Origin: Sva-07 sp963698565
Lineage (GTDB): Bacteria > Actinomycetota > Acidimicrobiia > Acidimicrobiales > Ilumatobacteraceae
Direction of reading: 5' to 3'
NCBI GenBank assembly: GCA_963698565.1
Contig: CAVORH010000003.1
Span: 124,001-188,000, forward strand
Length of the DNA stretch: 64,000 nt
How positions within the stretch are numbered: the first letter of the stretch is position 1; each line of letters starts with the position of its first letter. The translations under genes were made by a program, and so were the position numbers. The notes beneath the pieces were generated by a model, which saw only the letters and a program-made list of their open reading frames with translations, was not told the origin of the DNA and made no database searches. Of this stretch, positions 52,261 to 60,347 are shown one piece after another.

Positions 52261-52461
52261 CGCCGTACGCGAGCGTGCCGTAGGCCGTGGTCACGACGAG
52301 CACCCTTCGCCAGCATCTCGAACCCGGGCCCCGTCACGCTCGGATCATTGCACCCGCCCGACGGCACCGCAACGAGCAGCACAGCCCTATGACGATTGTC
52401 AGAGGGCCGCTACTACCAAACCGCACTGGTGCCATCGAGCGTCGATGGCCACGATGGAAAC

Positions 52462-52932
52462 GTGCCCAGCACTGAGCTTGCAGTCATCATTCCGGACCAG
52501 TGGACCACGCTGCTCGCGAACGAGCTCGCCGTCCTGGAGCTTGCGCTCGACAGCGGCGATCTGGAGACCGTTCGACGTCAGGCGAGGGCGCTTCGGCGCT
52601 GCCTCGAACCAGCGGAACGGGTATCAACTCGACCGTCGACGGCGGCTCATCTCCGCGTGGTCGGTGGTGTCCCATTGACCGGCCGCGAGATCGGTGCGCT
52701 GCACCTCCTCACCGATGGATCGATGAGCCAGAAGGACATGGCTCGGGCGATGGGTGTTTCGACCAACACCGTCAAGACGCACCTGAAGTCGCTCTACCTC
52801 AAGCTCGGCGCTCACTGCCGAGGGGAAGCCATTCAGCGCGCCCGCGACTTCGGGATTCTGCCGCTGGCCGATGAGGTCGAACGGTCGGTCCCGAGCAATC
52901 CGAAGATGGAACGGACCAGTCTCCGTGGCTGA
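52462..52932 (+). CDS. LuxR-type DNA-binding protein without receiver domain
   Basis: A 156-residue protein. The C-terminal half holds a LuxR/GerE helix-turn-helix (PLTGREIGALHLLTDGSMSQ followed by KDMARAMGVSTNTVKTHLKS LY-type end). The N-terminal 60 residues have a helical stretch (LANELAVLELALDSGDLETV). A GTG at 52462 is preferred; an earlier TTG is possible. The stop overlaps the MFS start, so it likely regulates the transporter pair behind it. Confidence 0.75.
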   Translation: MPSTELAVIIPDQWTTLLANELAVLELALDSGDLETVRRQARALRRCLEPAERVSTRPSTAAHLRVVGGVPLTGREIGALHLLTDGSMSQKDMARAMGVSTNTVKTHLKSLYLKLGAHCRGEAIQRARDFGILPLADEVERSVPSNPKMERTSLRG

Positions 52933-54196
52933 CGACCTCGCGGTCACCACGGCCAAACGCCCATCGGCGCTCCAGCCGTGGATGGTGGCCAACGTGGCAA
53001 TGGGCGCCGGATTCTCGGCCTTCATCGCACTGTTGATTCCGCCATACGTCACGGAAGTGACGAGCGACGCATCCGCCGCGGGCGTGGTGATGGCAGTGAT
53101 CAGTTTGGCGGCCGTACTCGGACCCGTGCTCGGCACGTTTGCCGATCGACATGGCGCACATCGTCTCGTGATGAGTGGAGGCGTCCTCGGACTGGCCATC
53201 GGGTTCGCCGCCTTTGCACTGGCCTCGAAGTCGGCGGAGTTCTTCGCCATCGACGCGATCATTCTCGGTGTCTCGGTGGCCGCGGTGTCTGCGGTCGGCC
53301 CGGTGTTCATCGTCGGGCTCGGGCTCTCGCAGGATGTCGAGGCCCGGAGGATGACCGGCTATTCGCTTGCGATGCCGGCCGGCCAGGTGGTCGGCGGGTT
53401 CCTGATCGGCGCGGCAGCGACCGCCGGATGGTCGTACTCGGCACGGTTCTGGCTCGCTTCGGGTTGCTGCCTGCTGCTGGCCATCGCCACCTGGTTCACG
53501 AGCAAGGGCCCCGAGGAGCAGCTCCACCGTGTGATGTACGCCGCGTCCGACGACGACAGCACGTCGAGCAAGCAGAGCAAGCAGGCCAAGAAGGTCCCGC
53601 TGCGCCAGATCCTCGGTTCGATGTTCGGTCTCTTCCTGCTGATCAGCGTGCTGACCTCGATGGCGAACAACGGCATCAACAGCCAGATCTCGAACATCAT
53701 GCCCAACGTCTACGGCATCAGCGAGGCAGAGACGTCGACGCTGATCTCGATCGCCGGAGCGCTCAACATGGTGCTGTTCATCCCCGCCGGGCGGCTGATG
53801 GCCAAACGGGGAACCATGCCGACCTACTCGCTGGGTGTGATCATGCGACTCCTCGGCGCACTCGGCATGGCGGTGGTCGGATTGATCTCGGGTGCACCGG
53901 CGCTGATCGCCGTGGCGTTCATGCAGCTGCTGTACCAGGCCAACCCGTTCGCCCGTCTCGCGCAGCCCGGCACCGCTGTGCGGTTCGCGACGTTCCCCGC
54001 CGGCATGGCCAACGGATGGCTGATCGCAGGTTCGGCGCTCGGCAGCTTCGCAGGCGCACTCCTCGGTGGTGTGCTCGCCGATGCGTACGGCTTCAATGCG
54101 GTCAACTGGATGGGTGCGGCTGCGGCGGCCGGGTCGATCGCCCTCCTCGTGCTCGGGCTGTGGCCAGCGAAGCCGGTCGAGCCCGACACGGAGTGA
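52925..54196 (+). CDS. MFS transporter
   Basis: A 423-residue major-facilitator protein with 12 hydrophobic segments. Loop 2-3 has GTFADRHGAHRLVMSGGVLG, the MFS motif A, and the long central loop is Ser/Lys/Gln-rich (STSSKQSKQAKK). Substrate cannot be read from the sequence; efflux is plausible. The GTG overlaps the LuxR gene's stop by 8 nt and CLC follows 10 nt after, giving a three-gene operon. Confidence 0.85.
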   Translation: MADDLAVTTAKRPSALQPWMVANVAMGAGFSAFIALLIPPYVTEVTSDASAAGVVMAVISLAAVLGPVLGTFADRHGAHRLVMSGGVLGLAIGFAAFALASKSAEFFAIDAIILGVSVAAVSAVGPVFIVGLGLSQDVEARRMTGYSLAMPAGQVVGGFLIGAAATAGWSYSARFWLASGCCLLLAIATWFTSKGPEEQLHRVMYAASDDDSTSSKQSKQAKKVPLRQILGSMFGLFLLISVLTSMANNGINSQISNIMPNVYGISEAETSTLISIAGALNMVLFIPAGRLMAKRGTMPTYSLGVIMRLLGALGMAVVGLISGAPALIAVAFMQLLYQANPFARLAQPGTAVRFATFPAGMANGWLIAGSALGSFAGALLGGVLADAYGFNAVNWMGAAAAAGSIALLVLGLWPAKPVEPDTE

Positions 54197-54206
54197 CCGA
54201 ACTCGC

Positions 54207-55433
54207 ATGAAGACGGCCGACCGAAGCGACGGCAGGACGCCATTCGCCGTCATCGTCGCTGCGTCGCTGATCGGCATCACCACCGGTGGGCTGATCGTCG
54301 CCCTCGAGCACCTGATCGACGAGGTCCTCCATGCGCTTGCAGAGGCACCCGTCTGGGCGCCCGCAGCGGCCGTGCTGGGGGGCATGCTCGCGACCGCATT
54401 GGTGATTCGGTTCGGCGCAGGCGGCGGCACCGCCTCCACCGAGGTGTACGTCGAACAGTTCCACCGGGCGACGCCTGACCTGAACGTGGCGCACGCCCCG
54501 GGACGTCTCGGTGGCGCCTTCACCACGCTTGCGGGTGGTGCTCCACTCGGCATGGAGGGGCCTGCTGTCTACACGGGATCTGTGGTCGCCGCCTTGGTGC
54601 ACCGGTATTGGCGACGGCTCGACCGGGCAAGCGTGCATGCGCTGCTCGTCGCTGGTGCCGCCGCCGGGATCGCCGCTGTCTTCAAGGCCCCAGCCGCTGG
54701 AGCGATCTTCGCCATGGAGGTGCCGTTTCGCGGGCGCCTCGCCGGTGAGCGGGTCCTTCCAGCGCTCTTCGGCGCGGGTGCCGGGTACCTGACGATGGCA
54801 GCAGTCGAGGGCGTCAAACCCGACCTCGAAGTCCCCGTGATCGAGCTGACCTTTGGTCGTTCGATGTGGAGCCTGGTGCTCGGCCTGGCGATCGGCGTTG
54901 CAGCGATCGGGGTCATCTGGCTGGTGACCTCCGCAGAACGCCTCAGCGAGCGGGCCAGCCCGGTCGTTCGTGCAGGACTTGCCGGGCTCGCACTCGCGGG
55001 GCTCTACGCGATCAGCAGAGGCCTCACCGGCGAGTCGTTGGCGCTGACCTCGGGGAACGCCGTCATCGATTGGGCGATCCAGCCCGGCCATGCGATCTGG
55101 CTGCTCGTGGCGGTCTTTGCGATTCGTGCGCTGGGGCCGGCGATCACGATTGCGGGCGGTGGCGTGGGCGGGCTGTTCATCCCACTGATGGCCGCTGGGG
55201 CGGTGATCGGTCGGATCTTCGCCGACGCGGTCGACCCTCAGGAAACCACGCTGTATGTGACCGTCGGTGCGGCCTGCATGCTCGGCGGCGGGTACGCGGC
55301 ACCGCTCACCGGTGTCGTGTTCGTCGCGGAATACACCGGCCAGGCCTCGGTGATCGTGCCGGCGTTGGTGGCGATGACGATGACGAGGCTCGTCGTGCGC
55401 GACCGGTCGGTGAGCCCCAACCAGATCAGCTGA
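54207..55433 (+). CDS. CLC-family chloride channel/antiporter
   Basis: A 408-residue CLC protein. The selectivity segments are seen as GAPLGMEGPAVYTGS (GxEGP) and GGGVGGLFIPLMAAGAVIG (in place of GxFxP); KAPAAGAIFAMEVPFRGRL is the usual helix between. It may move chloride with or against protons. The gating Glu is the E of GMEGP. The ATG lies 10 nt past the MFS stop. The stop codon falls within a 45-bp repeat of downstream sequence. Confidence 0.88.
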   Translation: MKTADRSDGRTPFAVIVAASLIGITTGGLIVALEHLIDEVLHALAEAPVWAPAAAVLGGMLATALVIRFGAGGGTASTEVYVEQFHRATPDLNVAHAPGRLGGAFTTLAGGAPLGMEGPAVYTGSVVAALVHRYWRRLDRASVHALLVAGAAAGIAAVFKAPAAGAIFAMEVPFRGRLAGERVLPALFGAGAGYLTMAAVEGVKPDLEVPVIELTFGRSMWSLVLGLAIGVAAIGVIWLVTSAERLSERASPVVRAGLAGLALAGLYAISRGLTGESLALTSGNAVIDWAIQPGHAIWLLVAVFAIRALGPAITIAGGGVGGLFIPLMAAGAVIGRIFADAVDPQETTLYVTVGAACMLGGGYAAPLTGVVFVAEYTGQASVIVPALVAMTMTRLVVRDRSVSPNQIS

Positions 55434-55473
55434 TCAGTCCAACCCGACGACTTCGATCAGCAACCACAGCCCG
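55429..55473. repeat. 45-bp imperfect direct repeat, copy 1 (gene fragment)
   Basis: This segment matches 55962-56006 at 41 of 45 positions. On the minus strand it encodes GLWLLIEVVGLD and a stop, nearly the same as the last residues of the export-type gene at 55967. It is thus a leftover 3' end of a duplicate. Confidence 0.65.
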
Positions 55474-55517
55474 ATCGAGCAACCGAACTCACTCGAGAAC
55501 GGCACCTCGGAGCGAGG

Positions 55518-55685
55518 TCAGCCGCGCCGGGTCAGGCCCATGACGCCACCAACGATCAGCGTCAGGACGATGCTCCCGATGATCGAGATGCGGATGTTCA
55601 AGCCCAAGACCTGCGCGACGACGTTGATCGCGATGAGGACCAGGACGAAGACGACGAGTTGAGCGATGGGGCTCCGTGCGTTCAT
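55518..55685 (-). CDS. 55-residue two-helix membrane protein
   Basis: A short frame with a basic N-terminus (MNARSPIAQ), two hydrophobic helices (LVVFVLVLIAINVVAQVLGL and ISIIGSIVLTLIVGGVMGL) and a TRRG tail. Third-position G/C use is like real genes. No obvious -10 box or ribosome site near the ATG. It lies between the two copies of the 45-bp repeat. Function unknown. Confidence 0.55.
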   Translation of the reverse strand: MNARSPIAQLVVFVLVLIAINVVAQVLGLNIRISIIGSIVLTLIVGGVMGLTRRG

Positions 55686-55881
55686 TGCGTGGCCTCGGGG
55701 TCGTCTGGGTTCATGGGTCCGTGCTCTCGATGTGGTCGGTTCGAATGAAACGCTTCACAGTGTTGCGATGTCGATCGGTGCGTCGAGCGGCAGCTGCGAG
55801 GTCTGGCCGAAGAACGTCTGTTCCAGACCGTCGAGGAGCCAACGCTGATGCAGAAATCGTCACGCATCGGCTCGCAGAGTG

Positions 55882-55900
55882 CCTCACCCCATCCGGGCGA
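55882..55900 (+). promoter_or_regulatory. 19-bp near-palindrome, copy E, in a hairpin
   Basis: CCTCACCCCATCCGGGCGA fits the repeated pattern and is flanked so that GCCTC/GAGGC arms extend it into a hairpin. It lies about 200 nt before the small membrane-protein gene; no nearer start is apparent, so it could also be a terminator. Confidence 0.35.
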
Positions 55901-55966
55901 GGCAGCGACGGTCTCGACCGGGGCGCACACCTCGCGAGCAACATGCTGGTGTACCAGGTCGGCTGA

Positions 55967-56398
55967 TCACTCCAGCCCGACGACTTCAATCAGCAACCAC
56001 AACCCGCCGCAGTAGAGCGCGAACATCACAGCGATCCCGATCGTCATCCAACGTCCGAGCTCGCCCCGCTTCATCCCCAGCCCCAGACCGAGCAGCACCG
56101 ACGCCGTGACACCGGGAACGATCGGGCCCACCAGACCGAGCCCCTTGGCCCCGTATCGCTCAGTCAGCTTGCCGACACGGGAGTCCGGATTCGGCGGGTC
56201 GGGTTCGTCCTCTCCGGTCATCAGCTTGCGAAGACGATCGCCGGCGAGGAGGAACACCCAGAGTCCGAGCATCGAGCCGACCGACGCCGCGAGGTAGACC
56301 TCGATCGCCGACAGCGACAGCGAGAACCCGATCGGTATCGCAAAGCCGCCCGAGACGAAGCTGATCGCACCGACGACGAGCCATGCGACGACCCTCAT
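55967..56398 (-). CDS. Small multidrug-export-like membrane protein
   Basis: A 143-residue protein with four hydrophobic helices. The segment KLTERYGAKGLGLVGPIVPG followed by VTASVLLGLGLGM is typical of the Sm_multidrug_ex/DedA-like family, whose substrates are unclear. A charged loop (GEDEPDPPNPDSRVGK) precedes it. The ATG overlaps the stop of the flippase-like gene by ATGA, so they form an operon. Confidence 0.7.
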   Translation of the reverse strand: MRVVAWLVVGAISFVSGGFAIPIGFSLSLSAIEVYLAASVGSMLGLWVFLLAGDRLRKLMTGEDEPDPPNPDSRVGKLTERYGAKGLGLVGPIVPGVTASVLLGLGLGMKRGELGRWMTIGIAVMFALYCGGLWLLIEVVGLE

Positions 56399-57489
56399 GA
56401 CGCCGCGCCGAGGTCGCTGCGGGCCTGGTCGATCAGGTCCGGGTGGCGGTGGGTGAAGCGCAGAAGCGTGACCACACCGACCGGCATGGTCACGATGTCG
56501 TAGAAGACCCGCCACACGACGACTGCGGCGACGACGACGCTGGTGTTGACGTCACTGACCGCTTCGATCCCGAGGATCAGGACGAGATCGACGACGCCGA
56601 GCCCGCCAGCGGTCAACGGGATCAGCGTTCCAGCGAGGAACGCTGCGGCGAAGATCGCAAACACCTCGACGGTCGGAAGCTCGCTGTCACCGATCCCGAG
56701 GAACCGCAGCGAGGCCAGAAGCATCGCGAACGAGATGCCGAGATTGAACGCGACGGCGACCGATCCGAACAACCAGCGCCGTCGAACAACGTCGTAGACG
56801 TTGTCGCGGAAGTCGACCACGGCGGGCCCGAGATCCGAGATCGGGTCTCGCCGGAACCGCGCGAGCACCCAGGAGATCACTCTGGTGAGCTGTCGACCGA
56901 CCCAACGGGCCGACGTCTCCGAGCGACCGATGAGCCACACGATCACCGCGGCGATCGCGAGGACCACGGCTGCAGCGCCTGCGATCAGCCAGGTACTCCC
57001 ATCCGCACGCCGCGCGATCACCAGCGCGATCAGCGCGAACAGTGGGAGCACGAGTCGACCTGCCTGGGGGAACACGAACGTTCCCGCCGCTGCCGTCGTC
57101 GACACCTGGGCGTCGTAGCCCGCCGAACGGAAATAGGCGTACTGGACGATCGAAGGTGCCGGCGGAGGCAGCACCGTCACGGCGCTCGATGAGGTGTACG
57201 CCTGGGCGCCGGTCCAGATGCCGAGTCCCGGCAGCATCGCGCGATAGATGAACGACTCGGAGACGATGCGTGCTGCGGTCAGCCCGAGCAACGTGAGGAT
57301 GTCGAGCGGTGTCAGCGACTTGAGGCTCTCCCAGACGGTCTGGTAATCGATGATGCTCGGGATCACCCACCCGAAGACCACGACCAGCGCCACCACCACC
57401 ATGGCGATACGCCCGACTCGCTTCCAGGGTCCGCCCGCTCGATCTCCGATGCGACTCAGTCGACTACGACTGCCTCGAGGCCACCTCAC
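56395..57489 (-). CDS. Flippase-like membrane protein (LPG-synthase TM domain, UPF0104)
   Basis: A 364-residue polytopic protein. SIVQYAYFRSAGYDAQVSTT and FLAGTLIPLTAGGLGVVDLV match the membrane domain of lysylphosphatidylglycerol synthases and the AglD-like family that moves lipids or lipid-linked sugars across the membrane. No aminoacyl-transfer domain is present. Start is uncertain: GTG 57489 gives a basic leader before the first helix; ATG 57402 starts at the helix itself. A weak near-palindrome overlaps the GTG. Confidence 0.75.
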   Translation of the reverse strand: MRWPRGSRSRLSRIGDRAGGPWKRVGRIAMVVVALVVVFGWVIPSIIDYQTVWESLKSLTPLDILTLLGLTAARIVSESFIYRAMLPGLGIWTGAQAYTSSSAVTVLPPPAPSIVQYAYFRSAGYDAQVSTTAAAGTFVFPQAGRLVLPLFALIALVIARRADGSTWLIAGAAAVVLAIAAVIVWLIGRSETSARWVGRQLTRVISWVLARFRRDPISDLGPAVVDFRDNVYDVVRRRWLFGSVAVAFNLGISFAMLLASLRFLGIGDSELPTVEVFAIFAAAFLAGTLIPLTAGGLGVVDLVLILGIEAVSDVNTSVVVAAVVVWRVFYDIVTMPVGVVTLLRFTHRHPDLIDQARSDLGAAS

Positions 57490-57502
57490 CCGAAACAGGT
57501 GG
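57484..57502 (+). promoter_or_regulatory. 19-bp near-palindrome, weak copy F
   Basis: CCTCACCCGAAACAGGTGG keeps the left half (CCTCACCC) and the C at position 13 but has changes in the right half. It overlaps the chosen GTG of the flippase-like gene. May be chance. Confidence 0.25.
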
Positions 57503-57655
57503 GACTCTCTCGAACGGGCAGCGCTCCGAAGTAGGGCGTGCGGACCATCCAACGCAACGGGGAACGCAGGCGTTGCTGCGAGCGATCGCGACACTTCCCG
57601 TTCGGGGATCCAACTCGTCACCTCATGACGACAGGTGCGCAATCCCACTCTCCCG

Positions 57656-57826
57656 TCATGCCGTGACATCACACGAGAACTGCCGGGCGCACTCCGCGAG
57701 CATCAGGAGCGCGTTGTCCTCCGCTCGCTCCAGGCCGAGTTCCAAGGTGTGCACTGCATCGTGTCCGCGATCACGACACAGACCGGCCAACCGCGGCGAA
57801 CGGTTCTGATCGATCAGGAACTTCAC
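57656..57826 (-). pseudogene. Truncated DUF5615 (PIN-like) toxin gene
   Basis: The frame starts VKFLIDQNRSPRLAGLCRDR and continues GHDAVHTLELGLERAEDNAL, the N-terminal half of DUF5615 PIN-like proteins with the catalytic Asp in FLIDQN. It stops after 56 residues, where the family normally goes on to about 110 with a second acidic motif. Probably a dead toxin. It lies directly after a broken DUF433 gene, the usual antitoxin partner. Confidence 0.6.
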
Positions 57827-57846
57827 GCTGTCGGCTGCAACGGGAT

Positions 57847-57995
57847 CTAACGGCCCGCAACCGAATCCGCCGCGAAGCGCAACGCCGCAGCGACGTCCTC
57901 GATCTCCAGTGGCGGGAGCTCGTCGACGATCTGCGCAGACCGCGCGAGCAGGGCACACCACCCATCACGGCAGGGTCGACCGTCATCCGACCCAT
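57847..57995 (-). pseudogene. Decayed DUF433 antitoxin gene
   Basis: The beginning RMTVDPAVMGGVPCSRG is the DUF433 start (usually MGGKPCIRGTR), and a second frame carries the usual end QIVDELPPLEIEDVAAALRF AADSVAGR-type. The two parts are in different frames and about 25 codons of the middle are missing. With the truncated DUF5615 frame 20 nt on, this is a dead antitoxin-toxin module. Confidence 0.6.
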
Positions 57996-58160
57996 GCGTG
58001 ACAGTCCCGGTTGAAGGTCACGAAGAGCGCATGACGGCACCTTTTGCCGATCACGGAGCGCCTTGGACCCGAGCGATATTCACGGGCGCGAACGCTCCGG
58101 TCCGCGCCACAGATCCGGCGATATGCGCCTGCGAACTGCAACAGTTCGCCGAATCGCATC

Positions 58161-58176
58161 GTGATATCATGATGTC
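58161..58176 (+). promoter_or_regulatory. Promoter/operator of the toxin-antitoxin pair
   Basis: TATCAT at 58165-58170 is 6 nt before the antitoxin ATG. It is embedded in GTGATATCATGATGTCA, which contains the palindrome TGATATCA and a second TGATGTCA half-match. Antitoxin binding here would repress the operon. Confidence 0.5.
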
Positions 58177-58386
58177 ATGGCAAAGCAGACCACCGTTCGG
58201 TTGCCCGACGACCTCGCCGACGACGCCGAGGCTGTTGCCCGAGTCCGAGGTGACAGCGTCAATCAGCTCATCATCGACGCACTCGCCGCGGAGATCGAAC
58301 GGGTCCGCTCCGACGACGACTTCACCGCCCGCGCCAAGAAACTGCTCGAGCGCGACCGGGAGATCCTCGACCGCCTCGCCAAGTGA
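58177..58386 (+). CDS. Ribbon-helix-helix antitoxin
   Basis: A 69-residue protein starting MAKQTTVRLPDDLADDAEAV, the classic RHH strand and helix, followed by a second helix (VNQLIIDALAAEIERVRSDD) and a charged helical tail (AKKLLERDREILDRLAK) that likely wraps the toxin. It would repress its own promoter and neutralise Doc. Start is set by the TATCAT box 6 nt upstream. The stop overlaps the toxin's start (ATGA-type, shared bases). Confidence 0.85.
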   Translation: MAKQTTVRLPDDLADDAEAVARVRGDSVNQLIIDALAAEIERVRSDDDFTARAKKLLERDREILDRLAK

Positions 58387-58784
58387 CCCGCTATCTCAGC
58401 CTCGCTGAGTTCTGGTTCCTCGCCGAGTACGTCACCGGCATCAACGCCGCAACACTGATCAGAGCCAGCCGGGTCGAGCTCGCCGACTCCGCGCTGCACG
58501 CGCCGCAGGCCGGCTTCGGCGACACCGACTTCTACCCCGACGTGTACGACAAGGCGGCCGTGCTCGCGTGTCGGATCGCGTGGAATCATCCGTTGCCCGA
58601 CGGCAACAAGCGAGCAGCGTGGGCCTGTCTCGTGCTGTTCATCGATCTCAACGACGGGACATGGAACGACGAGCAACCCGACACCGACGATGCCGTCGAG
58701 GCAATGCTCGCCGTCGCTGCACGCGAGGTTGACGAGACCTGGCTCGCGAACTGGCTTCGCGAACGGGTCACCCTCCGAACCTGA
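58383..58784 (+). CDS. Doc/Fic-family toxin
   Basis: A 133-residue Fic-fold protein with the Doc motif HPLPDGNKRAAWACLVLFID (HxxxDGNKR), preceded by ADSALHAPQAGFGDTDFYPD and a helix DKAAVLACRIAWN. Doc toxins phosphorylate EF-Tu and halt translation. The active-site residues are all present. Translationally coupled to the antitoxin. An IS110 element begins about 30 nt downstream. GC and codon use are similar to the surroundings. Confidence 0.88.
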   Translation: MTRYLSLAEFWFLAEYVTGINAATLIRASRVELADSALHAPQAGFGDTDFYPDVYDKAAVLACRIAWNHPLPDGNKRAAWACLVLFIDLNDGTWNDEQPDTDDAVEAMLAVAAREVDETWLANWLRERVTLRT

Positions 58785-58812
58785 GCCGAGATGCCCGACG
58801 CTTCTATGTTTG

Positions 58813-59877
58813 TCAAGAGGTCAGTTCGCGGGGCGGCGCGTGTTCGAGGAGTCGCCAGACGCGTCGCGCGATGTAGCGCTTGAGGCATCGGATGACCTCT
58901 CGTTTGGTCTTGCCCTCTGCGAGCCGACGGGACATGTAGGCGCGGGTTGCCGGGTCGCGTTGGAGCCGGGTGACAGCGACGATGTAGAGCGCGTGGTTCA
59001 CTCTTCGGTCGCCTCGACGGTTGAGGCGGTGGCGGTTCTGGGTTTGTCCTGATGTCGCGGGGATGGGGGCGGCGCCGGCGAGTCGAGCGAACGCAGCTTC
59101 GGAGCGGCAGCGACCGTGATGAGACCACGCCAACACGAATGTCGCGGCGGTGACGTGGCCGATGCCGGCTTCGCTGAGCAGTTGGGGCGCGACCTGTTGC
59201 AGCAGGGTCGTCATTGCCCGGTCGTGCTCGGCGATCTCGTGGTTGAGATGTGTGATGCGCTGCGCGAGGGCACGCATCGTCAGCCGCGTGCACTGCTGGG
59301 TGACCGATCGTGCTCGTGAGCTGCGGAACCCGGCACAAGTCGCCACCAGGGCGCGTGTGGTCAGGTTGCGCAGCTCGGCTCGAAGGTCGTCGTCGGCGGT
59401 GACGACGAGCGCTTTGAGTTCGTTGATCGCCGCGGTCCGAGCCCGCACTGCGCCAGCTCGAGCAACGGTGTGCACACGCAATGCTTCACGCTGGCCGTCG
59501 TGGGCTCGTGGTGTGTTCAGCCGTTCGCGTCCCAGGACCTCGCGGGCTGCCTGGATCGCGTCGAGCTCGTCGGACTTCGCTGCGTCCTTGGTCGCCTTCT
59601 GGCGGGCCCAGTCGAACTCGATCACCCATTCATCGGCTCTCGAGAGCGCGGCGGTGAGGCCGCGACCGAAACTCGCTGCGCCTTCGATCGCCCAGACCCG
59701 TTCGCCGGGCGTGGTGTGTGCGTCGGCCCAGGCAACCGCACGGGTGTAGCCGTCGCGGTCGGCGCTGAACCGAGCTGATTCGATGAACCGGGTCGTGTCT
59801 GCCTCGATGATCGCGGCGGTGATCCAGTCGTTGTCGGGGTCGATGCCGATGACGTGATCGACAAGTTCTGCAAGCAT
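58813..59877 (-). mobile_element. IS110-family transposase (RuvC-like DEDD/Tnp_20)
   Basis: A 354-residue IS110-type recombinase. The N-terminal DEDD domain begins VIGIDPDNDWITAAI (first Asp about 13), with VWAIEGAASFGRGL and ATKDAAKSDELDAIQA. The C-terminal Tnp_20 domain has LLSEAGIGHVTAATFVLAWS, FARLAGAAPIPATSGQTQNR and HRLNRRGDRRVNHALYIVAV, with the serine in ATSGQ. The gene looks intact. IS110 elements lack inverted repeats, so ends are not visible; they probably lie within 58785-58812 and 60021-60240. Confidence 0.9.
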
Positions 59878-60060
59878 GATGTCGGTGCCTCCCTATGGCG
59901 CTGATGTGATGGTCGGTGCCGGTCTGGGAAGGAACTGCGACGACAGAACTGTGATGGGCCACACCCGCTACGCGGGTGGGCAGGCTTCTGATCAGGTCAG
60001 CACAGCAGGCCAGACCGGCATCGGCGATCCGACGGACATGTCGGGCGAAGCGCACCATCT
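59878..60060 (-). ncRNA. Candidate IS110 bridge RNA region
   Basis: In the IS110 group a structured bridge RNA is encoded between the element's end and the transposase start. Here that interval has a perfect 11-bp inverted repeat (TGCCGGTCTGG at 59917 with CCAGACCGGCA at 60010) enclosing about 80 nt, which contains a smaller hairpin (CACCCGC-TAC-GCGGGTG, 59962-59978). The fold is compatible with two internal guide loops. The exact ends and guides cannot be set from one copy. Confidence 0.5.
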
Positions 60061-60347
60061 CACGATGGGCAACTCGATAATGGGGTCACGTCGGATCACC
60101 GACACCAACTCTGGTCCGGCCACCTTCAACCGGCCAGCCCAGACTCACAGATCGGTAATCACGCTCCAGAACGCACGGGCCCGCGCTCGGGTTCCGGCGA
60201 AGCGTTGGAGGTCCGCACGACGGATCGGTAGCGCATAATCACACCTTGAACAGCGGCCAGGGGGTCGCCCGAGATCAGGCCCGGACGCCAGCGTTTCGCG
60301 CCAGGCACCGGGCGACCCGTGCCTTGTCCCACGACGGATCGAGACAC
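60061..60347. other. Gene-free spacer, IS right end and 3' side of the relaxase gene
   Basis: No gene seen. The IS110 boundary should lie somewhere in the left part. The right part has GCGCATAATCACACC-type AT-richer patches but no clear terminator. Confidence 0.35.
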
